Below, in pieces: positions 37,794 through 49,473 of a stretch of 64,000 bases of DNA; position 1 is the first letter of the stretch; every line of letters begins with the position of its first letter. The notes beneath the pieces were generated by a model that worked only from the letters and a program-made list of their open reading frames with translations, was not told the DNA's origin and ran no database searches. Source of the stretch: Candidatus Vondammii sp. HM_W22 (GTDB taxonomy: Bacteria; Pseudomonadota; Gammaproteobacteria; Chromatiales; Chromatiaceae); the NCBI RefSeq assembly GCF_022530855.2, contig NZ_CP099567.1, forward strand, positions 1,798,001 to 1,862,000, written 5' to 3'. Made by a program: the position numbers and the translations under genes.

Positions 37794-38153
37794 TTAACGC
37801 TTCAGAATATGTAAAATTTCTTCCAGTTCTGTACAGAGTTGTTTGATTATCTGCTGACTCTGGAAACCATCTTCTTTGGCTCCATCACCCGAGAGTTGTT
37901 GTCTTGCGCCGCCGATGGTGAAGCCTTGCTCATACAGAAGGCCCCGGATCTGACGAATCATCAGAACATCATGACGCTGGTAATATCGTCGGTTGCCTCT
38001 GCGTTTAACCGGCTTGAGCTGGGGGAATTCCTGCTCCCAATAGCGCAGCACGTGAGGTTTGACCGCACAGAGATCGCTTACTTCACCAATGGTAAAGTAA
38101 CGCTTGCCGGGAATGGCAGGCAGTTCTACCGTGCTAATGCTCGCTTCCAGCAT
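37794..38153 (-). CDS. MerR-family transcriptional regulator downstream of ihfA
   Basis: 119 residues. The winged helix-turn-helix ([59 protein letters not shown]) fills residues 18-85, followed by a short helical dimerisation tail with no metal-binding cysteine motif. Overlaps the ihfA 3' end by 20 bp. This MerR-like protein is common after ihfA, but its target is unknown. Confidence 0.88.
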   Translation of the reverse strand: MLEASISTVELPAIPGKRYFTIGEVSDLCAVKPHVLRYWEQEFPQLKPVKRRGNRRYYQRHDVLMIRQIRGLLYEQGFTIGGARQQLSGDGAKEDGFQSQQIIKQLCTELEEILHILKR

Positions 38154-38433
38154 AAGCTTCCACCCTCGCCTTCAGTTTTTGCCCCGGACGGAATGTCACC
38201 ACGCGCCGGGCAGAGATAGGTATCTCTTCACCGGTCTTTGGATTACGCCCTGGGCGCTGTTTTTTTTCACGTAAGTCAAAGTTGCCAAACCCGGACAATT
38301 TCACTTGGGAACCCTTTTCCAGTGCGAGCCGGATCTCCTCAAAAAACATCTCGACCATCTCTTTGGCCTCACGTTTATTAAGGCCGAGTTCATCAAAAAG
38401 CCTTTCAGCCATCTCAGCTTTGGTCAATGCCAT
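38134..38433 (-). CDS. ihfA: Integration host factor alpha subunit
   Basis: 99-residue DNA-bending HU/IHF protein ([40 protein letters not shown] with the intercalating Pro, [17 protein letters not shown]). IhfA-IhfB bends DNA in replication, recombination and sigma-54 promoters. Starts one base after the pheT stop, as in E. coli. Confidence 0.96.
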   Translation of the reverse strand: MALTKAEMAERLFDELGLNKREAKEMVEMFFEEIRLALEKGSQVKLSGFGNFDLREKKQRPGRNPKTGEEIPISARRVVTFRPGQKLKARVEAYAGSEH

Positions 38434-38434
38434 A

Positions 38435-40813
38435 TCAATCTCTCAACTTTGCACCGAACTTATCGGACAGCGCACTAAGCACTCTGCTAACCACATCTTC
38501 AACTTCCTGGTCTGTAAGAGTGTGGGAAGTTTCCTGTAAAATCAAGCCCAAAGCGAGACTTTTTAGTCCTGAGTCTACCTTTTCCCCAGTATAGACGTCG
38601 AAAAGACGGATGTCTTGCAAAATTTCCGGGGCAGTCTGCCTGATTAACGCCCTGATCTCATTGAATTCAACCTGTCCGTCAACCACTATGGCAATGTCGC
38701 GACGAATAGAGGGGTATTTTGAGAGCGCCTTAAATCCGGGCAATCTACCTTCCAGCAGTTGATCAAGTCTGATTTCAAACAAATAGGCCTTTCCTGATAG
38801 GCCGAGACTCTTCTCCAGCTCGGGGTGCAACATGCCAATCCACCCGACTATCTTTTCACCGCGGGTAATTTTAGCGCTCTGACCGGGGTGCAGAGTTGGA
38901 TGCTCGGCAGCTATAAAGTCGAACTCATCTCGATTGCCACCCAAAGCCAATACTGTCTCCAGATCAGCCTTGATATCGAAGAAGTCGACTGAACCGTCAT
39001 TGCTATCCCACTGTTCCGGCAGAGAGGGGCCAGACACCAGTCCTGATAGCATTATATCTTGTTTAATTTCAGCGCCTTGATTGATAAACCTAAGGCCTGA
39101 CTCGAACATGCGGATACGGCTCTGCTGACGAGACTGATTGTACACCGCCGTCTGCAATAGACCGGGCCAGAGACTGGTACGCATAATTGCCATATCAGCA
39201 GAGATCGGATTGGCCAGTTCTACCGTGCCGTGCTGGGGATCGGTAAGGTCGTGCATCTCCTTGCTGATAAAGCTGTAGGTGATCACCTCCTGATAGTCAC
39301 GGTCCACCAGCATCTGCTTTGCCCTATGCAGATTGAAAGCCACTTCAGGCTCTCCCTGCATCACTGTGGCGGCGGCAGTACGTTTGGTTGGAATGTTAGT
39401 GTAGCCGTAGATACGACCGATCTCTTCGATCAGGTCTTCTTCGATGCTGATATCAAAACGACAACTCGGAGCGACTACCCTCCACCCCTCCTCCACTGGC
39501 TCTATCCGCATCTCCAGGCGGGTAAGAATATCGGCAATGGTCTCATCGTCAATCTTCACACCAAGCACTTTGGCAACCCGGGCGCTGCGTAGCAGAATCT
39601 CAGGGCGTTGTTCAATCCGGCTCTCATCCTCCGTCTCAACTACCGGACCTGGCTCACCGCCGACGATGTCCAGTAACAGCTGTGTGGCACGCTCAATCGC
39701 CTTAACCTGCAACTGTGGGTCGACACCGCGCTCATAACGGTGTGAGGCGTCGGTATGGAGGCCATAGCTGCGGGATTTACCGGTAATTGCCATGGGTGCG
39801 AAAAAAGCACACTCAAGGAGGATATCCGTTGTGTCATCAGCCACACCGGAGTGCTCACCACCCATAATGCCGGCCATCCCCACCACCTTCGAGGCATCAG
39901 TGATCACCAGCGTATCGCTGCGCAGTTCAATCTCCTGGCCATCCAGCAGCGTCAGCTTCTCGTTTGCTACAGCCATACGGACGCAGATTTCGCTATCCAA
40001 CTGGCGCAGATCAAAACCGTGCATCGGCTGCCCCAACTCCAGCATCACATAGTTGGTAACATCCACCACCGGAGAGATGGGACGAAGTTCGCCGCGGCGT
40101 AGCCGCTCCTGCATCCAGAGCGGTGTCTCGGCCTTAGGATCAATGTTGCGGATAATCCGACAGGTATAGCGCGGGCAGGCCTCAGGGGCTTCTACCTTTA
40201 CCGAAAAGCGGTCATCGTTCACTGCCGCAACAGGTTCCATCGAGGGAATGTTCACCGGGCAGCGGTTGATTACCCCTACTTCACGGGCAATCCCTATCAA
40301 TCCGAGGCAGTCGCCCCGGTCCGGCGTCAGATCCACATCGATCGCCTGATCGTCGAGGGCCAGGTACTCACGGAAATTGCTACCAATAGTGGCATCTTCC
40401 GGCAACGGCATGATGCCGTCTGATGAGTCAGCCAGCCCCAGTTCCGAGGCTGAGCAGATCATGCCCTGGGACTCCACGCCGCGCAGCTTGGCCTTTTTGA
40501 TCTTGAAGTCACCGGGCAACCTAGCACCGATCAACGCGACCGGAACCTTCATACCTGCGGCCACATTTGGAGCGCCACAAATAATCTGCAACATCTCATC
40601 CTGACCTGCATCGACACTGCAGAGGCTGAGCTTGTCTGCATTCGGGTGCTGTTCACGAGTGACGACTTTACCAACGACCACGCCAGAAAACTCACCGGCC
40701 ACCGGTGTCACAGAGTCCACTTCCAGACCAGCCATACTGAGCTGGTCCGACAGTTCCTCTGTGCTGACCGGGGGATTGACCCATTCACGCAACCAGGCTT
40801 CACTGAATTTCAT
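38435..40813 (-). CDS. pheT: Phenylalanyl-tRNA synthetase beta subunit
   Basis: 792-residue class II synthetase subunit. The start at 40813 gives the standard [14 protein letters not shown]. Domains in order: tRNA-binding B2 OB fold ([40 protein letters not shown]), B3/B4, B5 ([15 protein letters not shown]), catalytic-like B6/B7 and the C-terminal anticodon-binding ferredoxin fold ([17 protein letters not shown]). Full length. It is separated from pheS by an unusually long 247 bp. Confidence 0.96.
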   Translation of the reverse strand: MKFSEAWLREWVNPPVSTEELSDQLSMAGLEVDSVTPVAGEFSGVVVGKVVTREQHPNADKLSLCSVDAGQDEMLQIICGAPNVAAGMKVPVALIGARLPGDFKIKKAKLRGVESQGMICSASELGLADSSDGIMPLPEDATIGSNFREYLALDDQAIDVDLTPDRGDCLGLIGIAREVGVINRCPVNIPSMEPVAAVNDDRFSVKVEAPEACPRYTCRIIRNIDPKAETPLWMQERLRRGELRPISPVVDVTNYVMLELGQPMHGFDLRQLDSEICVRMAVANEKLTLLDGQEIELRSDTLVITDASKVVGMAGIMGGEHSGVADDTTDILLECAFFAPMAITGKSRSYGLHTDASHRYERGVDPQLQVKAIERATQLLLDIVGGEPGPVVETEDESRIEQRPEILLRSARVAKVLGVKIDDETIADILTRLEMRIEPVEEGWRVVAPSCRFDISIEEDLIEEIGRIYGYTNIPTKRTAAATVMQGEPEVAFNLHRAKQMLVDRDYQEVITYSFISKEMHDLTDPQHGTVELANPISADMAIMRTSLWPGLLQTAVYNQSRQQSRIRMFESGLRFINQGAEIKQDIMLSGLVSGPSLPEQWDSNDGSVDFFDIKADLETVLALGGNRDEFDFIAAEHPTLHPGQSAKITRGEKIVGWIGMLHPELEKSLGLSGKAYLFEIRLDQLLEGRLPGFKALSKYPSIRRDIAIVVDGQVEFNEIRALIRQTAPEILQDIRLFDVYTGEKVDSGLKSLALGLILQETSHTLTDQEVEDVVSRVLSALSDKFGAKLRD

Positions 40814-40963
40814 GTTTATATTCCAACTATATATAAAGGCTGCAAACCAGCGAATCAACGCTGATTTTATTACTATGAGGAGATTTCCTCTCTAGCACTC
40901 TTTACAATCTGACAAAGACGCATGACTTCTCGTTCCCGGGCTCTCGTTATCGTACCGTATGGA

Positions 40964-40984
40964 TTCCCACGCAGAGCGTGGGAA
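40964..40984. repeat. REP-like palindrome between pheS and pheT
   Basis: TTCCCACGC-AGA-GCGTGGGAA is a perfect 9-bp stem with a 3-base loop, the type of sequence seen in extragenic palindromes of gammaproteobacteria. It lies in the 247-bp gap of the pheST operon. Confidence 0.6.
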
Positions 40985-41060
40985 CCAGTGGGGTTTTGAA
41001 ACGCCTCTACCTGCCATTCGATCGATTACGATGCTGGACCTGCAAGTCAGGATTGCCGGT

Positions 41061-42143
<1,083 letters not shown>

Positions 42144-42193
42144 ATTACGTCATTTTTGCAACACCGGCTGTTTACCGGTGCAATGACAAGCTA

Positions 42194-42553
42194 TCAGCTT
42201 GAGAGACTAGCCTTGGCCTGTTCTGCCAAGACGCTAAAAGCAGGCTTGTCAAAGATAGCCAGATCGGCCAGCATTTTGCGGTCGATCTCAACACCCGCTA
42301 TCTTCAGACCGTTAATCATACGGCTGTACGAAATGCCATTATTGCGGGCACCGGCATTGATACGGGCAATCCACAACGCACGAAACTGGCGTTTCTTCTG
42401 GCGGCGGTCACGGTAAGCATATTGGCCGGCTTTGATAACGGCCTGCTTGGCAACGCGATAAATTTTACTACGGGCACCATAATAACCCTTAGCTTCCTTC
42501 AGCACTTTTTTGTGTCTGGCGTGTGCTGTTACACCACGTGTTACGCGAGGCAT
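42194..42553 (-). CDS. rplT: Ribosomal protein bL20
   Basis: 119-residue early 50S assembly protein ([60 protein letters not shown]). In E. coli it also represses the rpmI-rplT message. Intact, 20 bp after rpmI. Confidence 0.97.
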   Translation of the reverse strand: MPRVTRGVTAHARHKKVLKEAKGYYGARSKIYRVAKQAVIKAGQYAYRDRRQKKRQFRALWIARINAGARNNGISYSRMINGLKIAGVEIDRKMLADLAIFDKPAFSVLAEQAKASLSS

Positions 42554-42573
42554 ATCTCAGTCTCCAATGTCAA

Positions 42574-42771
42574 TTAAGCGTAGGGAATCATACGACGTGC
42601 TACTGACACGTCAGATTTGGCCAGCTGTGCGGGTGACCGCAAGTGACGCTTACGCTTGGTACTTTTCTTCGTCAGAATATGACGACGATGGGACTGACCC
42701 CGTTTGATTGCGCCGGACCCGGTTTTGGAGAACCGTTTGGCCGCGCCGCGATTAGTTTTAATCTTAGGCAT
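42574..42771 (-). CDS. rpmI: Ribosomal protein bL35
   Basis: 65-residue basic 50S protein ([40 protein letters not shown]). Between infC and rplT, as expected. Confidence 0.97.
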   Translation of the reverse strand: MPKIKTNRGAAKRFSKTGSGAIKRGQSHRRHILTKKSTKRKRHLRSPAQLAKSDVSVARRMIPYA

Positions 42772-42795
42772 AATTTCTCAACTCGCATTCAATGG

Positions 42796-43314
42796 TTAAT
42801 TTTTTCTGGGACGTAACACCATCACCATCTGACGACCTTCCATCAGTGGTGATTGCTCAACTTCCGCAAGCTCTGCCAGATCGGCTTCTACCCGCTGCAA
42901 AAGTTCTAGACCCAACTCCCTGTGGGCATGCTCTCGACCGCGGAACCTCATGGTTACCTTGGTCTTGTCCCCATCGTTCAGGAAACGTATCAGGTTGCGT
43001 AGTTTTACCTGATAATCTCCTATGCCCGTCCCTGGACGAAACTTCACTTCTTTGACTTGAACCTGTTTCTGCTTCTTTTTGGCTGCTGCCTTCTGCTTTT
43101 TCGCCTCGAAGACAAACTTGCCATAATCCATCACCCTGCAAACAGGAGGCTCTGCGTTTGGTTGTATTTCAACCAGGTCCATGCTCGCAGAAGAGGCTAC
43201 TCCCTTAGCTTCGATCAGCGAGACAATACCTGCCTGTTCCCCATCCGCCCCTATAAGGCGTACCTCACGAGCTGTAATATCCTCGTTCAGGCGATTTCTT
43301 TTTGGTGCAGCGAT
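42796..43314 (-). CDS. infC: Translation initiation factor IF-3, probable AUC start
   Basis: 172-residue IF-3: N-terminal domain ([32 protein letters not shown]), linker, and C-terminal domain ([36 protein letters not shown]). No ATG, GTG or TTG fits the family N terminus. An in-frame TGA lies two codons upstream of ATC (43314-43312), and GGGAGG sits nine bases before that ATC, so the start is read as AUC ([12 protein letters not shown]). IF-3 rejects non-standard starts, so a rare AUU/AUC start lets it repress itself; E. coli infC uses AUU. Confidence 0.9.
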   Translation of the reverse strand: MAAPKRNRLNEDITAREVRLIGADGEQAGIVSLIEAKGVASSASMDLVEIQPNAEPPVCRVMDYGKFVFEAKKQKAAAKKKQKQVQVKEVKFRPGTGIGDYQVKLRNLIRFLNDGDKTKVTMRFRGREHAHRELGLELLQRVEADLAELAEVEQSPLMEGRQMVMVLRPRKN

Positions 43315-43353
43315 AACTCAGTTCCTCCCAAAGAACAGCGCCTGCCAAACAGT

Positions 43354-43380
43354 AAAGCACCGGAAACCGGTGCTTTCGTC
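43354..43380 (-). terminator. Hairpin between thrS and infC
   Basis: AAAGCACCGG and CCGGTGCTTT form a 10-bp stem with an AAA loop but only a weak T tract; a leaky terminator or processing site of the thrS-infC message. Confidence 0.5.
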
Positions 43381-43390
43381 TGGGCAAGCC

Positions 43391-45301
43391 CTAATTCGAC
43401 CGACGATCGATCTCTTCGCTCATCCGCTCTGCAAACGCCTCTATACTGATACTGCCAAGGTCTTCGCCGGTGCGGGTGCGAACAGCCACCGTCCCATTTT
43501 CCATCTCACGGTCACCAACTACCAACAGGTAAGGCACCCGTGCCAATGTATGTTCGCGAATTTTAAAGCCGATCTTCTCATTTCTCAAGTCCATTTCGAC
43601 CCTTAATCCCTGTTTTTGCAGTATTTCGGCCACTTTTTCCACATATTCGCTCTGATGATCGGTAATATTCATCACAACAGCCTGAACCGGCGAGAGCCAG
43701 AGAGGCAGAGCGCCGGCATACTCTTCGATCAAAATACCGATAAAACGCTCAAGAGATCCGAGGATCGCCCTGTGAAGCATCACCGGTACCTGCCGGCTGT
43801 TGTCGTCAGCTATATAACTGGCATCCAGACGTCCCGGCATGGAAAAATCGACCTGGATAGTACCGCACTGCCAGACCCGTCCAAGACAGTCGCGCAGCGA
43901 GAAGTCGATCTTGGGGCCGTAGAATGCGCCCTGACCCGGTTGCAGCGTCCAATCAAGCCCTTTGGCATTGAGCGCCTCTTCCAGTGCCTTTTCAGCCTTA
44001 TCCCACACTTCGTCGCTGCCGACACGCTTTTTAGGACGGGTGGAGAGCTCAAGTTTGACGTCGGTAAAACCGAAGTCCTTATAGACATCAAACAGCAGGT
44101 CGACAAAATCGGAGACCTCACTCTGAATCTGATCTTCTGTGCAGAAGATATGGGCATCATCCTGGACAAAGTTTCTGACCCGCATCAAACCGTGCAGTGT
44201 GCCGCTCGCCTCATTCCGATGACAGGAACCAAATTCCGACAACCGCAAAGGCAGATCGCGGTAACTCTTCAGCCCCTGGTTAAAAACCTGGACATGACAG
44301 GGACAGTTCATCGGCTTGATCGCATAGTCCCTGTTTTCAGAGCTGGTGGTAAACATATCAGCCCGGTATTTGTCCCAATGCCCCGACTTCTCCCACAGAC
44401 TGCGATCGACAATCTGCGGGGTACGAATCTCCTGGTAGCCGGCTGCCTGAATTTTTTCCCGGACGTACTGCTCTACAGTGCGGTAGATGGTCCAGCCATG
44501 AGGGTGCCAGAATACCATCCCCGGTGCCTCTTCCTGAGTGTGAAACAAATGCTGGGCCTTGCCGATTTTGCGGTGATCCCGCTTCTCTGCCTCTTCCAAT
44601 CGATGCTGGTAGAGTTTGAGCGCCTTCTTGTCCTGCCAGGCAGTGCCATAAATACGCTGCAGCATCTCGTTATCCGAGTTGCCGCGCCAGTAGGCACCCG
44701 CCACCTTCATCAATTTAAAGCTCTTCAGCACACCGGTGCCAGGCACATGGGGACCACGACAGAGATCGGTGAACTCACCCTGGGTATACAGGGAAAGATC
44801 TTCGTTCGCCGGAATCGATCCGATAATCTCCGCCTTGTACTCTTCACCCTGGTCCCGGAAAAACTTCACCGCATCATCCCGGGACATAACAGAACGGGTG
44901 ATCTTCAGATTCGCCTTGACCAGTTCTTTCATCTTACCTTCGACAGCCATCAAATCTTCCGGGGTGAAGGAGCGTTCGTAGGAGAAATCGTAGTAGAAAC
45001 CATCCTCAATAGTAGGACCAATAGTCACCTGGACTTTCGGAAAAAGTGTTTTCACCGCCTGAGCCAACAAGTGGGCGGTGGAATGGCGAATGACATCCAA
45101 TCCATCATCGTCACGACTAGTGACAATGGCCAGTTCGCTGTCCTGTTCCATTGTAAAAGAGGTGTCTACCAGCTTGCCATCCACACGGCCTGCCAGAGCC
45201 GCCTTTGCCAAGCCGGGGCCGATTGAGGCTGCAACATCATGAACGGATACAGGATTATCGAAGCTCCGCTGGGAGCCGTCAGGAAGGGTAATATTCGGCA
45301 T
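43391..45301 (-). CDS. thrS: Threonyl-tRNA synthetase
   Basis: 636-residue class II synthetase. TGS domain (residues 1-62, [20 protein letters not shown]), editing domain with [12 protein letters not shown] and the zinc-type HxxxH, catalytic core ([75 protein letters not shown]) and C-terminal anticodon-binding domain. Full length. First gene of thrS-infC-rpmI-rplT-pheST. Confidence 0.97.
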   Translation of the reverse strand: MPNITLPDGSQRSFDNPVSVHDVAASIGPGLAKAALAGRVDGKLVDTSFTMEQDSELAIVTSRDDDGLDVIRHSTAHLLAQAVKTLFPKVQVTIGPTIEDGFYYDFSYERSFTPEDLMAVEGKMKELVKANLKITRSVMSRDDAVKFFRDQGEEYKAEIIGSIPANEDLSLYTQGEFTDLCRGPHVPGTGVLKSFKLMKVAGAYWRGNSDNEMLQRIYGTAWQDKKALKLYQHRLEEAEKRDHRKIGKAQHLFHTQEEAPGMVFWHPHGWTIYRTVEQYVREKIQAAGYQEIRTPQIVDRSLWEKSGHWDKYRADMFTTSSENRDYAIKPMNCPCHVQVFNQGLKSYRDLPLRLSEFGSCHRNEASGTLHGLMRVRNFVQDDAHIFCTEDQIQSEVSDFVDLLFDVYKDFGFTDVKLELSTRPKKRVGSDEVWDKAEKALEEALNAKGLDWTLQPGQGAFYGPKIDFSLRDCLGRVWQCGTIQVDFSMPGRLDASYIADDNSRQVPVMLHRAILGSLERFIGILIEEYAGALPLWLSPVQAVVMNITDHQSEYVEKVAEILQKQGLRVEMDLRNEKIGFKIREHTLARVPYLLVVGDREMENGTVAVRTRTGEDLGSISIEAFAERMSEEIDRRSN

Positions 45302-45398
45302 TTTACTCTCTCAGTGGTGACCCATACGAGAGGCCACATGAATAATAAACTAAAGAAGAAACCCACGAAAACCGGGGCGGTTATCGAGGGTTCTATAT

Positions 45399-45475
45399 TG
45401 GTAGGCGCGAGTGGATTCGAACCACCGACCCCCACCATGTCAAGGTGGTGCTCTAACCAACTGAGCTACGCGCCT
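45399..45475 (-). tRNA. tRNA-Val (GAC)
   Basis: 77-nt tRNA with CCA. Acceptor AGGCGCG/CGCGCCT, D-loop GCTCAGTTGGTTAGAGC, anticodon stem CCACC/GGTGG around TTGACAT (anticodon GAC), T-arm GGTTCGAATCC. Upstream of thrS. Confidence 0.95.
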
Positions 45476-45624
45476 AAAATTCTAGCCTAAAATTCTAAAA
45501 ACTTTCAGGGCCGCGATAGTACATAAGAGCGGACGCCATATCAACCCTTATGCTTAGTAATTAGGGTCATGCTGGAGTATAACTATCGTAATAAGGTTAT
45601 CTATCAGACATAAGGCCAACAACA

Positions 45625-46782
45625 GTGACCCGTCGAATCAAGCATCTTGTTTCAGCCATACTGGTAATCGCCATGATTGCCACCGGCATCTGGTATTTAA
45701 ACCGTCCGAAACCCATCGCTGTTGTCGTTAAAGCCGTGGAGCGTGGTCTGGTGGAAGAGACAGTGGCGAACACCCGGGCAGGTACAGTCAAGGCCTGCCG
45801 CCGAGCCCTACTCTCTCCGGGAACCGGCGGACAGATATCCAGGCTGAATATCAGTGAGGGCCAACGGGTCAAAACAGGCACACTTCTGCTTGAACTCTGG
45901 AATAAAGATCTGATGGCCGAGATCGCCCTGAATGAAGCAGAAGCCAAGGCCAGTAAAGCCACTGCCCGGGCGGCCTGCCTTGAGGCCGATGTTGCCGGAC
46001 GTAAAGCCGATCGATTGCTGCGACTACGGAAAAGCGGCGCAGTTTCCGAGGACTCGGTGGACAATGCAGTGACCGAGTCCAAGGCGAGCCAGGCCAAGTG
46101 TGAATCATCCACTGCCAAAGCACGGGTTGCTGCAGCACGGATCGAAGTCGCCCGTACCAAACTGGAGCGAACGCGTCTGGTCGCCCCCTTTGATGGTGTA
46201 GTCGCTGAGATCAACGGCGAATTGAATGAGTACACCACCCCATCTCCCCCCGGTATTGCCACACCACCGGCCATTGATCTGATCGATAACTCCTGCTTCT
46301 ATGTGGCCGCTCCCATTGATGAGGTGGATGCGCCAAAGATCTATCTGAACCAGATCGCGCGGGTCTCTCTGGATGCTTTCGATGAGCGCCGCTTTCCGGG
46401 AAAGGTACGCCGTATCGCGACCTATGTGTTGGATAGAGAGCGACAGGCCCGCACCGTGGAGGTCGAGGTTGAGTTCAGCAACCCGGATGATCTGGTGCAG
46501 TTACTGGCAGGCTATTCAGCTGATGTGGAGATTATTCTGGATAGTCATGAGAACACCCTGCGAATCCCGTCTGAGGCAGTGGTGGATGATAACCGGGTTT
46601 TTGTCTTCCTGCCTGCGGAGGGTTTGTTGCAAGAGCGCGAGATAAAAAGCGGCATGTCCAATTGGGACTACACAGAAGTTGTCTCAGGCCTGGAGGAGGG
46701 TGAACTGGTCGTCACCTCGGTGGACAGGGAAGGCGTAGAGGATGACGCTCTGGTCAAGCGTGACACTGAAGAAGAGAGATGA
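45625..46782 (+). CDS. Periplasmic adaptor of a MacAB-type efflux system (HlyD/MacA family)
   Basis: 385 residues, start GTG at 45625. An N-terminal membrane anchor (about residues 8-24) precedes the lipoyl-like half motif (SPGTGGQISRLNISEGQRVK), a coiled-coil hairpin (residues 98-185, AEAKASKATARAACLEADVA) and the second half (RTRLVAPFDGVVAEINGELN), followed by beta-barrel and membrane-proximal domains. It should link an ABC-type inner-membrane pump to a TolC-like channel. Its stop overlaps the next gene by 4 bp. Intact, but its ATPase and permease partners are all broken. Confidence 0.88.
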   Translation: MTRRIKHLVSAILVIAMIATGIWYLNRPKPIAVVVKAVERGLVEETVANTRAGTVKACRRALLSPGTGGQISRLNISEGQRVKTGTLLLELWNKDLMAEIALNEAEAKASKATARAACLEADVAGRKADRLLRLRKSGAVSEDSVDNAVTESKASQAKCESSTAKARVAAARIEVARTKLERTRLVAPFDGVVAEINGELNEYTTPSPPGIATPPAIDLIDNSCFYVAAPIDEVDAPKIYLNQIARVSLDAFDERRFPGKVRRIATYVLDRERQARTVEVEVEFSNPDDLVQLLAGYSADVEIILDSHENTLRIPSEAVVDDNRVFVFLPAEGLLQEREIKSGMSNWDYTEVVSGLEEGELVVTSVDREGVEDDALVKRDTEEER

Positions 46783-47394
46783 TTCGACTAGAAGGGATCA
46801 ATCGTAATTTTCAAGTGGGGGACGAAACCGTCCACGCCCTGCGTGATATCAATTTGGAGATAGAAGTTGGAGACTATCTTTCGATAATGGGCCCGGCGGG
46901 CTCAGGCAAATCCACACTGCTGAATATGCTGGGCCTGCTGGACCAACCCAATAGCGGGCGCTATTTTCTCAACGGGATTGATACCACTTCTTTGAGTGAA
47001 GAGAAGTTGGCATCGGCCCGGCGCGATCATATCGATTTTGTCTTCCAGTCATTTCATCTGATCCCCCGCCTGACGGCAGCGGAGAATGTTGAACTGCCTC
47101 TGATGCTGGCAGGGATTGAGCCAAAAGAGCGTCATCAGCGGGTTCATCAGGTATTTGAAGCTCTGGGAATGGTAGGCTGTGCGGCCACAGGCCTGACCAG
47201 CTCTCCGGTGGTCAAAGGCAACGGGGGACGATGTCATCAGAACCCTGGAGGCACTGAACCAGCGCGGCATTATTCTTATTGTGGTCACCCATGACCCAGA
47301 GATCGGTGGTCGCGCCGGGCGCCGGCTTCATCTTATTGACGGAGAGGTTGCGGATGACGACATAACCCGCCGAATAGCTGACGATGAGAATTGA
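46779..47394 (+). pseudogene. ABC transporter ATPase (MacB/LolD type), inactivated
   Basis: Walker A (GPAGSGKSTLLNMLGLLDQP) and Q-loop (FVFQSFHLIPRLTAAENVEL) are intact. The frame then shifts near 47175; in the other frame CGHRPDQLSGGQRQR (signature) is readable at 47179-47222. Immediately after it about 80 bp is missing, the part that should hold Walker B (LLADEPTGNLD). The sequence resumes as DDVIRTLEALNQRGIILIVV, THDPEIGGRAGRRLHLIDGE to a stop at 47394. With no Walker B it cannot hydrolyse ATP. Confidence 0.88.
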
Positions 47395-48151
47395 AGATGC
47401 ACTTACTTACGGCAACCGTGTTCTCACTGGCGCCAAGGGCCGCACTTGGCTGATGCTGCTGGCCATGACCATTGGCGTAGGATCAGTGGTGATTCTCACC
47501 GCCCTTGGTGAAGGGGCGAGGCAGTTTGTCACCAATGAGTTCTCCAGCATGGGTACGCACCTGATTATTGTTGTGCCCGGGAAAGTGGAAACCACAGGCA
47601 GTACGCCACCGCTGGTTGGCGGCACACCACGGGATCTGACACTGAACGACGCCCTCGCCCTGCAACGATCCAGCGCCATTCGCCGCATTGCACCCATTGC
47701 ATTTGGCGCTGCCCCGGTCTCCCACAAAACGCCCTCCTCTCGACCTTTGACGGCATCTTTCGCTCACTCACTTATACAGTAACGGGCATTGCCGCCATCA
47801 GTCTCGCGGTTGCCGGAATCCTGATCATGAATGTCATGCTGGTAGCCGTGTCTCAGCGTACGTCTGAAATCGGACTGTTAAAAGCTCTTGGCAGTCGCAA
47901 CAATGATATTTTGCTGCTCTTCATGGTAGAACGGCCTGCTCTCAGTTGCCGGCGCACTGTGCGGTGTTGCCACAGCCTATGGGGGCGTTTGGCTGCTTAA
48001 CCAGCTCCTCCCCAAGTTCCCACTGGCGATACCCCTCTGGGCATTGGCTGCGGCGGTGAGTGTCTCTCTGATAACCGGGCTGTTATTTGGCGTGCTGCCT
48101 GCCAAGCGGGCAGCAAGACTGGACCCGGTTCAGGCACTGGCGGGGCATTGA
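47384..48151 (+). pseudogene. MacB-like ABC permease 1, internally deleted and frameshifted
   Basis: The N terminus (MRIEDALTYGNRVLTGAKGR, first membrane helix, GVGSVVILTALGEGARQFVT) reads to about 47728. It then jumps, with loss of most of the periplasmic domain, to FRSLTYTVTGIAAISLAVAG and NVMLVAVSQRTSEIGLLKAL. A second frameshift near 47930 precedes LLSVAGALCGVATAYGGVW and PAKRAARLDPVQALAGH-stop. MacB permeases are about 400 residues with one N-terminal and three C-terminal helices. Confidence 0.85.
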
Positions 48152-48153
48152 CG

Positions 48154-49351
48154 ATGCTACTGGGTGACTTTATCAAACTCTCTCTCAGTTCGGTCATCTT
48201 CCACCGGACACGCAGTATGCTCACCGCTCTGGGCATTGCCGTTGGTATTGCCTCCGTCGTACTTCTCACCTCCATCGGTGAAGGCGTTAACCGGTTCGTT
48301 CTGGGAGAGTTCACCCAATTCGGTACCAACCTGATCGCCATCAGTCCAGGAAAATCCACCACTTTTGGTGTCTCCGGCGCCATTGTGAACAATGTGCGCC
48401 CATTGAGTATTGAGGATGCTGAGAGCTTAAGACGCCTGCCCTTCATTCAGGCTGTAGTACCCATGGCGCAGGGTAACTCAGCCATTGAGCATGGTAAGCG
48501 GACGCGACGCACCATCATCTATGGTGTTGGCGCGGATATGCCCAGGGTATGGCAGATGAAGCCAGCTATTTGCCGCTTTCTGCCTGCAGACGATCCCCGT
48601 TTCGCCCGACCGTTTGTGGTCCTTGGCAGCAAAGTCCGAAGCGAACTCTTCGGCACTGAGAACCCACTGGGGAAGCGAGTCCGTATCGGCAGTGAGAGTT
48701 TCCGGGTTATTGGCATCCGGGAGTCCAAAGGGCAACCGCTCGGCTTTGACTTGGACGATGCCGCCTATATCCCCACGCACAAGGCAATGGCTCTGTTTAA
48801 CCAAGATAGCCTGATGGAGATCGACCTGCTTTATAGGCCCGGCAGTGACAGTGAAACGCTCTCCGAGCAGATAAAAAAGAGCCTTATTCAACGTCACGGC
48901 AACGAAGATTTTACCGTTACCACTCAGGACCAGATGCTGGAGACGCTTGGCTCAATACTGGATATTCTGACACTGGCGGTTGCTGCCCTTGGTGGCATTT
49001 CACTGCTGGTCGGGGGGGTCGGCATCCTTACCATAATGACCATCTCAGTAACTGAGCGTACGACCGAAGTGGGCCTGCTTCGTGCCATCGGTGCCCGCAA
49101 ACGACAGATTCTCTGGCTGTTTATTGGCGAAGCGGTGGTACTGGCCAGCTTGGGGGGGCTGGCCGGGTTGATCATCGGAGCCGGTGGCGCCTGGCTGCTT
49201 GGCGTTGATTCCTGCGCTGCCCGTTCACACACCCTGGAATTATGTGCTGCTTGCAGAGGGGATAGCCGCCGCTATCGGCCTGGTTGCCGGGGTTGTTCCT
49301 GCTTGGCAGGCAGCCGGACTTGATCCTATTGAGCCACTGCATACGGAGTGA
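48154..49351 (+). pseudogene. MacB-like ABC permease 2, frameshifted near the C terminus
   Basis: Open from ATG 48154 (LSLSSVIFHRTRSMLTALGI) through the periplasmic domain and the LLVGGVGILTIMTISVTERT, TEVGLLRAIGARKRQILWLF motifs. Near 49205 one base is lost, so the natural frame changes; the true end reads LIPALPVHTPWNYVLLAEGI and WQAAGLDPIEPLHTE-stop at 49351. The uncorrected frame ends at 49323 with a nonsense tail that destroys the last membrane helix. The mildest lesion of the operon; a partly functional product cannot be excluded. Confidence 0.82.
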
Positions 49352-49473
49352 TCATCGGTACGCCGTCAAACTGAAAACCAACCTCAGCTATCATCAGATT
49401 GATAGAATATTTATTGACTTTTCACCCTGTTTAAAGCTACAAACCATGCTCTTTTTTCAGACTGGAGTCGGTT

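Noticed and set aside
43616..45226. A 536-codon open frame on the plus strand opposite thrS
   Set aside because: It is exactly antisense to thrS, has no recognisable domains and mirrors thrS codon structure; a shadow frame.
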